Assembly: GCA_030616265.1 (NCBI GenBank)
Contig: JAUWXS010000005.1
Location: 1 to 15,357, forward strand
DNA: 15,357 nt
DNA from: Dehalococcoidia bacterium
GTDB lineage: Bacteria > Chloroflexota > Dehalococcoidia > Dehalococcoidales > BS750m-G39
Reading direction: 5' to 3'
In this document: in pieces, positions 13,102 through 15,357 of the stretch
How positions within the stretch are numbered: the stretch's first letter is position 1
Layout: every line of letters starts with the position of its first letter
Made by a program: the position numbers and the translations under genes
The notes under the pieces: model-generated
What the model was told of the DNA's origin: nothing
The model's database searches: none
Seen by the model: the letters and a program-made list of their open reading frames with translations, nothing else

Positions 13102-15159
13102 CTAAGCCTTCTCGGCTTGCCTGGAGGCGATAATCTTCTCGGCAATGTGAGCCGGCACCTCTTCGTAGTGGCTGAAGCTGGCTTTATAGCTGCCCCTCCC
13201 CTGGGTTATCGACTTCAGGTCGATGGAATAGCGCAAAATCTCAGCCTGCGGCACCTGGGCCTCGATGACATTAACCCCACCCCCCGGATTCATCCCCTGT
13301 ACTCGCGCCCGCTTGGTATTAAGGTCGCCGATAATATCACCGGTGTAGTCCTCAGGAATAGTAACTTCGATATTCATTATCGGCTCCAGCAGGATGGGCT
13401 GCCCCTCGGCCAGGCCTTTTTTAAGCGCCCCGGCCCCGGCAATCTTGAAGCATATCTCCGAGGAATCAACCGGGTGGAAGCTGCCGTCATAGACCGTCGT
13501 CTTTATGTCAATCACCGGGTAGCGGGCTAAGACCCCCTCCTGGATGGCGTCGTTAACCCCCTTCTCCACGGCGGGGATATAGTTTCTGGGTATGGCGCCG
13601 CCCACTATCTTACCGGCGAACTCGTGGCCGCTGCCGCGGGGTAAAGGCTCAAGCTTAAGAAGGACATGCCCGTATTGGCCGTGCCCCCCCGTCTGCTTCT
13701 TATGCTTATACTCGGCCTTGGCACCAGCCGTAATCGTCTCCTTATAGGGGACCTTGGGCATTTCCAGCTTCACCCCGACACCGAATTTACGCTGCATCCT
13801 GTCGGCGGCTACCTCAAGCTGGGACTCGCCAATCCCCGATATAATCGTCTCGTTGGTACCGGTCTCGCGGTGCACCTCAATGGTGGGGTCTTCCTCGACA
13901 AGCCGCGTCAGCGCCGCTCCCAGCTTATCCACGTCAGCCTTGGTCTTGGGGTGGACCGCCAGACTGAAAACCGGCTCGGGGAACTCGATAGGGGCAATCT
14001 TTATCGGTTTAGCCTGAGTGCATAGTGTATCGCCGGTGCTGGTCGTGGTCAGCTTGGCCACCGCCCCCACATCCCCGGCCCCGATCTGGGGAACCGGCTC
14101 CTGGTTCTTGCCCCTCAGCACAAACAGCTGACCGATACGCTCGGCGCCTTTCCGGTTGGCATTCCACACATGGGAGTTGCTGCTAATAGCGCCGTTATAG
14201 ACGCGGAAGTAGGTAAGCTTGCCCACGTAGGGGTCGGCGCTGGTCTTAAAGACCAGAGCGGCTAGGGGACCATCCGGGCTGGGCTCCATTGTCTTCTGGG
14301 TTGAATCGCTGACAGTCACCACCGCCCGCTCTTTAGCCGAAGGCAGGTAATCGTGTATGGCGTCCATAAGCAGGCCGATGCCGACATTCTTTAATGCCGA
14401 GCCGGTCAGAATGGGCACAACCTTGCCGCTTGCTACCGCCTGGCGCAGGCCCTCGCCAAGCTCCTCCTGGCTCAGCTCCTGCCCCTCCAGATACTTCTCG
14501 ATAAGCTTGTCGTCAACCTCGGCCGCCGCCTCTATCAGCTTCTCCCGAAAGGAATCAGCCTGGGACTGAAGCGCCGAAGGTACCTCGGCTTCTTTAGCCT
14601 CGGTGCCGGTATAGGCTTTCATCGTCAGCAGGTTGACTATGCCCTCAAAGGTATTCTGAGCGCCTATCGGCAGCTGCAGCGGCAGGCATTTAGAGCCAAA
14701 GCGGGCCTGAATCTGCCCCACCGTCTTGTTAAAGTCGGCGTTCTCACGGTCCATCTTGTTGATAAAGATAAGCCGGGGCAGGGTGCCCTGCTCACAGTAT
14801 CCCCACACCTGCTCGGTGCCCACCTCCACCCCCGAAGCGGCGCAGACCATAATCACCGCCCCCTCGCTGACCCGCATCGCCGCCCCGACCTCGCCGACAA
14901 AGTCGGAATAACCGGGGGTATCGATAAGGTTGAGCTTGGCCCCCTTCCACTCACAGGGGAGCAGGGACAGGCTTATGCTAATCTGCCGCTTTACTTCGTC
15001 AGGGTCGTAGTCCGAGGTGGTGGTGCCGTCGTCAACCTTGCCCAGCCGCTTAATGGCGCCGGCGCTAAACAGCATTGCCTCCGAGGCTGAGGTCTTGCCA
15101 GCGCCGCTGTGAGACAGCAAAACCGCGTTTCTGATATTCTCCGGTCCGTATTGTTGCAT
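13102..15159 (-). CDS. EF-G-like translational GTPase (EF-G paralogue)
   Basis: A 685-aa GTPase with the full EF-G layout: G domain (about 8-275), domain II (about 295-385), domain III (about 400-475), domain IV (about 478-600) and C-terminal domain V. G1 is SHSGAGKT (16-23) in place of AHIDAGKT. Switch I reads RQISIS where EF-G has RGITI. G3 is DTPGYSDF (80-87), so the usual catalytic His is Tyr84. G4 NKMD is at 134-137 and a TGSALKN G5-like segment is present. These features mark the EF-G-2/EF-G-like subfamily, as in Thermus EF-G-2, not the canonical fusA product. Its cellular role is unclear. AGGTGAGA (15171-15164) precedes the ATG. No ribosomal-protein genes are adjacent, again unlike true fusA. 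Confidence 0.93.
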   Translation of the reverse strand: MQQYGPENIRNAVLLSHSGAGKTSASEAMLFSAGAIKRLGKVDDGTTTSDYDPDEVKRQISISLSLLPCEWKGAKLNLIDTPGYSDFVGEVGAAMRVSEGAVIMVCAASGVEVGTEQVWGYCEQGTLPRLIFINKMDRENADFNKTVGQIQARFGSKCLPLQLPIGAQNTFEGIVNLLTMKAYTGTEAKEAEVPSALQSQADSFREKLIEAAAEVDDKLIEKYLEGQELSQEELGEGLRQAVASGKVVPILTGSALKNVGIGLLMDAIHDYLPSAKERAVVTVSDSTQKTMEPSPDGPLAALVFKTSADPYVGKLTYFRVYNGAISSNSHVWNANRKGAERIGQLFVLRGKNQEPVPQIGAGDVGAVAKLTTTSTGDTLCTQAKPIKIAPIEFPEPVFSLAVHPKTKADVDKLGAALTRLVEEDPTIEVHRETGTNETIISGIGESQLEVAADRMQRKFGVGVKLEMPKVPYKETITAGAKAEYKHKKQTGGHGQYGHVLLKLEPLPRGSGHEFAGKIVGGAIPRNYIPAVEKGVNDAIQEGVLARYPVIDIKTTVYDGSFHPVDSSEICFKIAGAGALKKGLAEGQPILLEPIMNIEVTIPEDYTGDIIGDLNTKRARVQGMNPGGGVNVIEAQVPQAEILRYSIDLKSITQGRGSYKASFSHYEEVPAHIAEKIIASRQAEKA

Positions 15160-15193
15160 CTAGTCTCACCTACTCTCTAAATTAACCCCACCT

Positions 15194-15222
15194 ATTATAA
15201 TCAGAGCCGCCTGATAGAGCAA
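15194..15222 (-). promoter_or_regulatory. Promoter candidate for the EF-G-like gene
   Basis: On the minus strand TTGCTC (15222-15217), 17 bases, then a consensus TATAAT (15199-15194). The predicted start is near 15187, with a leader of about 28 bases and AGGTGAGA ahead of the ATG. Confidence 0.55.
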
Positions 15223-15241
15223 GTTATTATTATCAACCTCA

Positions 15242-15319
15242 CCCCCTTAATCCCCCTCTCCTTCAAAGGAAAGGGGGAAACAGTTTTTAGAAGGGGGGCT
15301 TCGCCCCCCTTAATCCCCC
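15242..15319. repeat. C-tract palindromic intergenic repeat (two hairpins)
   Basis: CCCCCTTAATCCCCC occurs at 15242-15256 and again at 15305-15319. Hairpin 1 pairs 15251-15263 with 15266-15278 with one mismatch. Hairpin 2 pairs AAGGGGGG (15291-15298) with CCCCCCTT (15304-15311) around CTTCG. No T-run follows either, so these look like REP/MITE-type intergenic repeats, not textbook terminators. On the plus strand a TTGACG at 15337-15342 may be the -35 of a promoter cut by the window end. Confidence 0.7.
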
Positions 15320-15357
15320 CGTAACATATTTAGCGGTTGACGCCCCTCTTAGACACC

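Noticed and set aside
12254..13105. Long 283-codon open frame overlapping the ABC-2 permease
   Set aside because: It is Arg/His-rich, has no family motif or ribosome binding site, and arises from the GC-rich codon bias of the permease frame, which has clear membrane helices and a conserved loop.

Overview
The window is a dense, GC-rich bacterial chromosomal segment of mostly housekeeping genes. The best guess, by inference only, is an anaerobic Chloroflexota bacterium of the Dehalococcoidia type. The reasons are the gene mix (YggS, Mrp-type ATPase, 2[4Fe-4S] ferredoxin, EtfBA, an EF-G paralogue and a NEW3-domain/ABC exporter set), the lack of oxygen-dependent enzymes, and intergenic C-tract palindromes. 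No 16S rRNA or other clear taxonomic marker is present.

Layout. Positions 1-45 are the 3' end of a tRNA-Gln. Positions 79-3982 hold a same-strand run: an ABC exporter pair (ATPase and ABC-2 permease), yggS, an Mrp/NBP35-like ATPase, an unrecognised 84-aa protein and a small ferredoxin. A complete tRNA-Asn(GTT) lies at 4056-4131. Positions 4132-5884 are a less gene-dense, more AT-rich pocket. It has a minus-strand HEPN/DUF4145-like gene, a His-rich small protein with a strong ribosome binding site, three copies of a GC-rich dispersed repeat flanking that small gene, and a three-unit 11-bp tandem repeat. From 5885 the housekeeping layout resumes: promoter, prfA (RF1), prmC (its methyltransferase) and a MobA-like nucleotidyltransferase, in a tightly overlapping operon. 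A promoter and etfB-etfA follow. Then come a promoter and a three-gene set: secreted, membrane-anchored NEW3-domain protein, ABC ATPase and ABC-2 permease. An EF-G-like GTPase is read from the opposite strand and converges on the permease with only 4 bp between stop codons. The right edge (15242-15319) carries two hairpins built on a shared C-tract repeat.

How the parts fit. PrmC methylates the GGQ glutamine of the RF1 encoded just before it. EtfBA is the FAD-containing electron carrier for acyl-CoA-type dehydrogenases, none of which is in the window. The NEW3 protein probably works outside the membrane with the ABC transporter beside it. The Mrp homologue has lost its cluster-binding cysteine pair.

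Most worth a second look: the tRNA-Asn/prfA pocket with its HEPN-like gene, the cysteine-free Mrp beside a ferredoxin and a small unknown protein, the EF-G paralogue with a Tyr replacing the catalytic His, and the repeat families. No clearly new system is proven here; these are leads.
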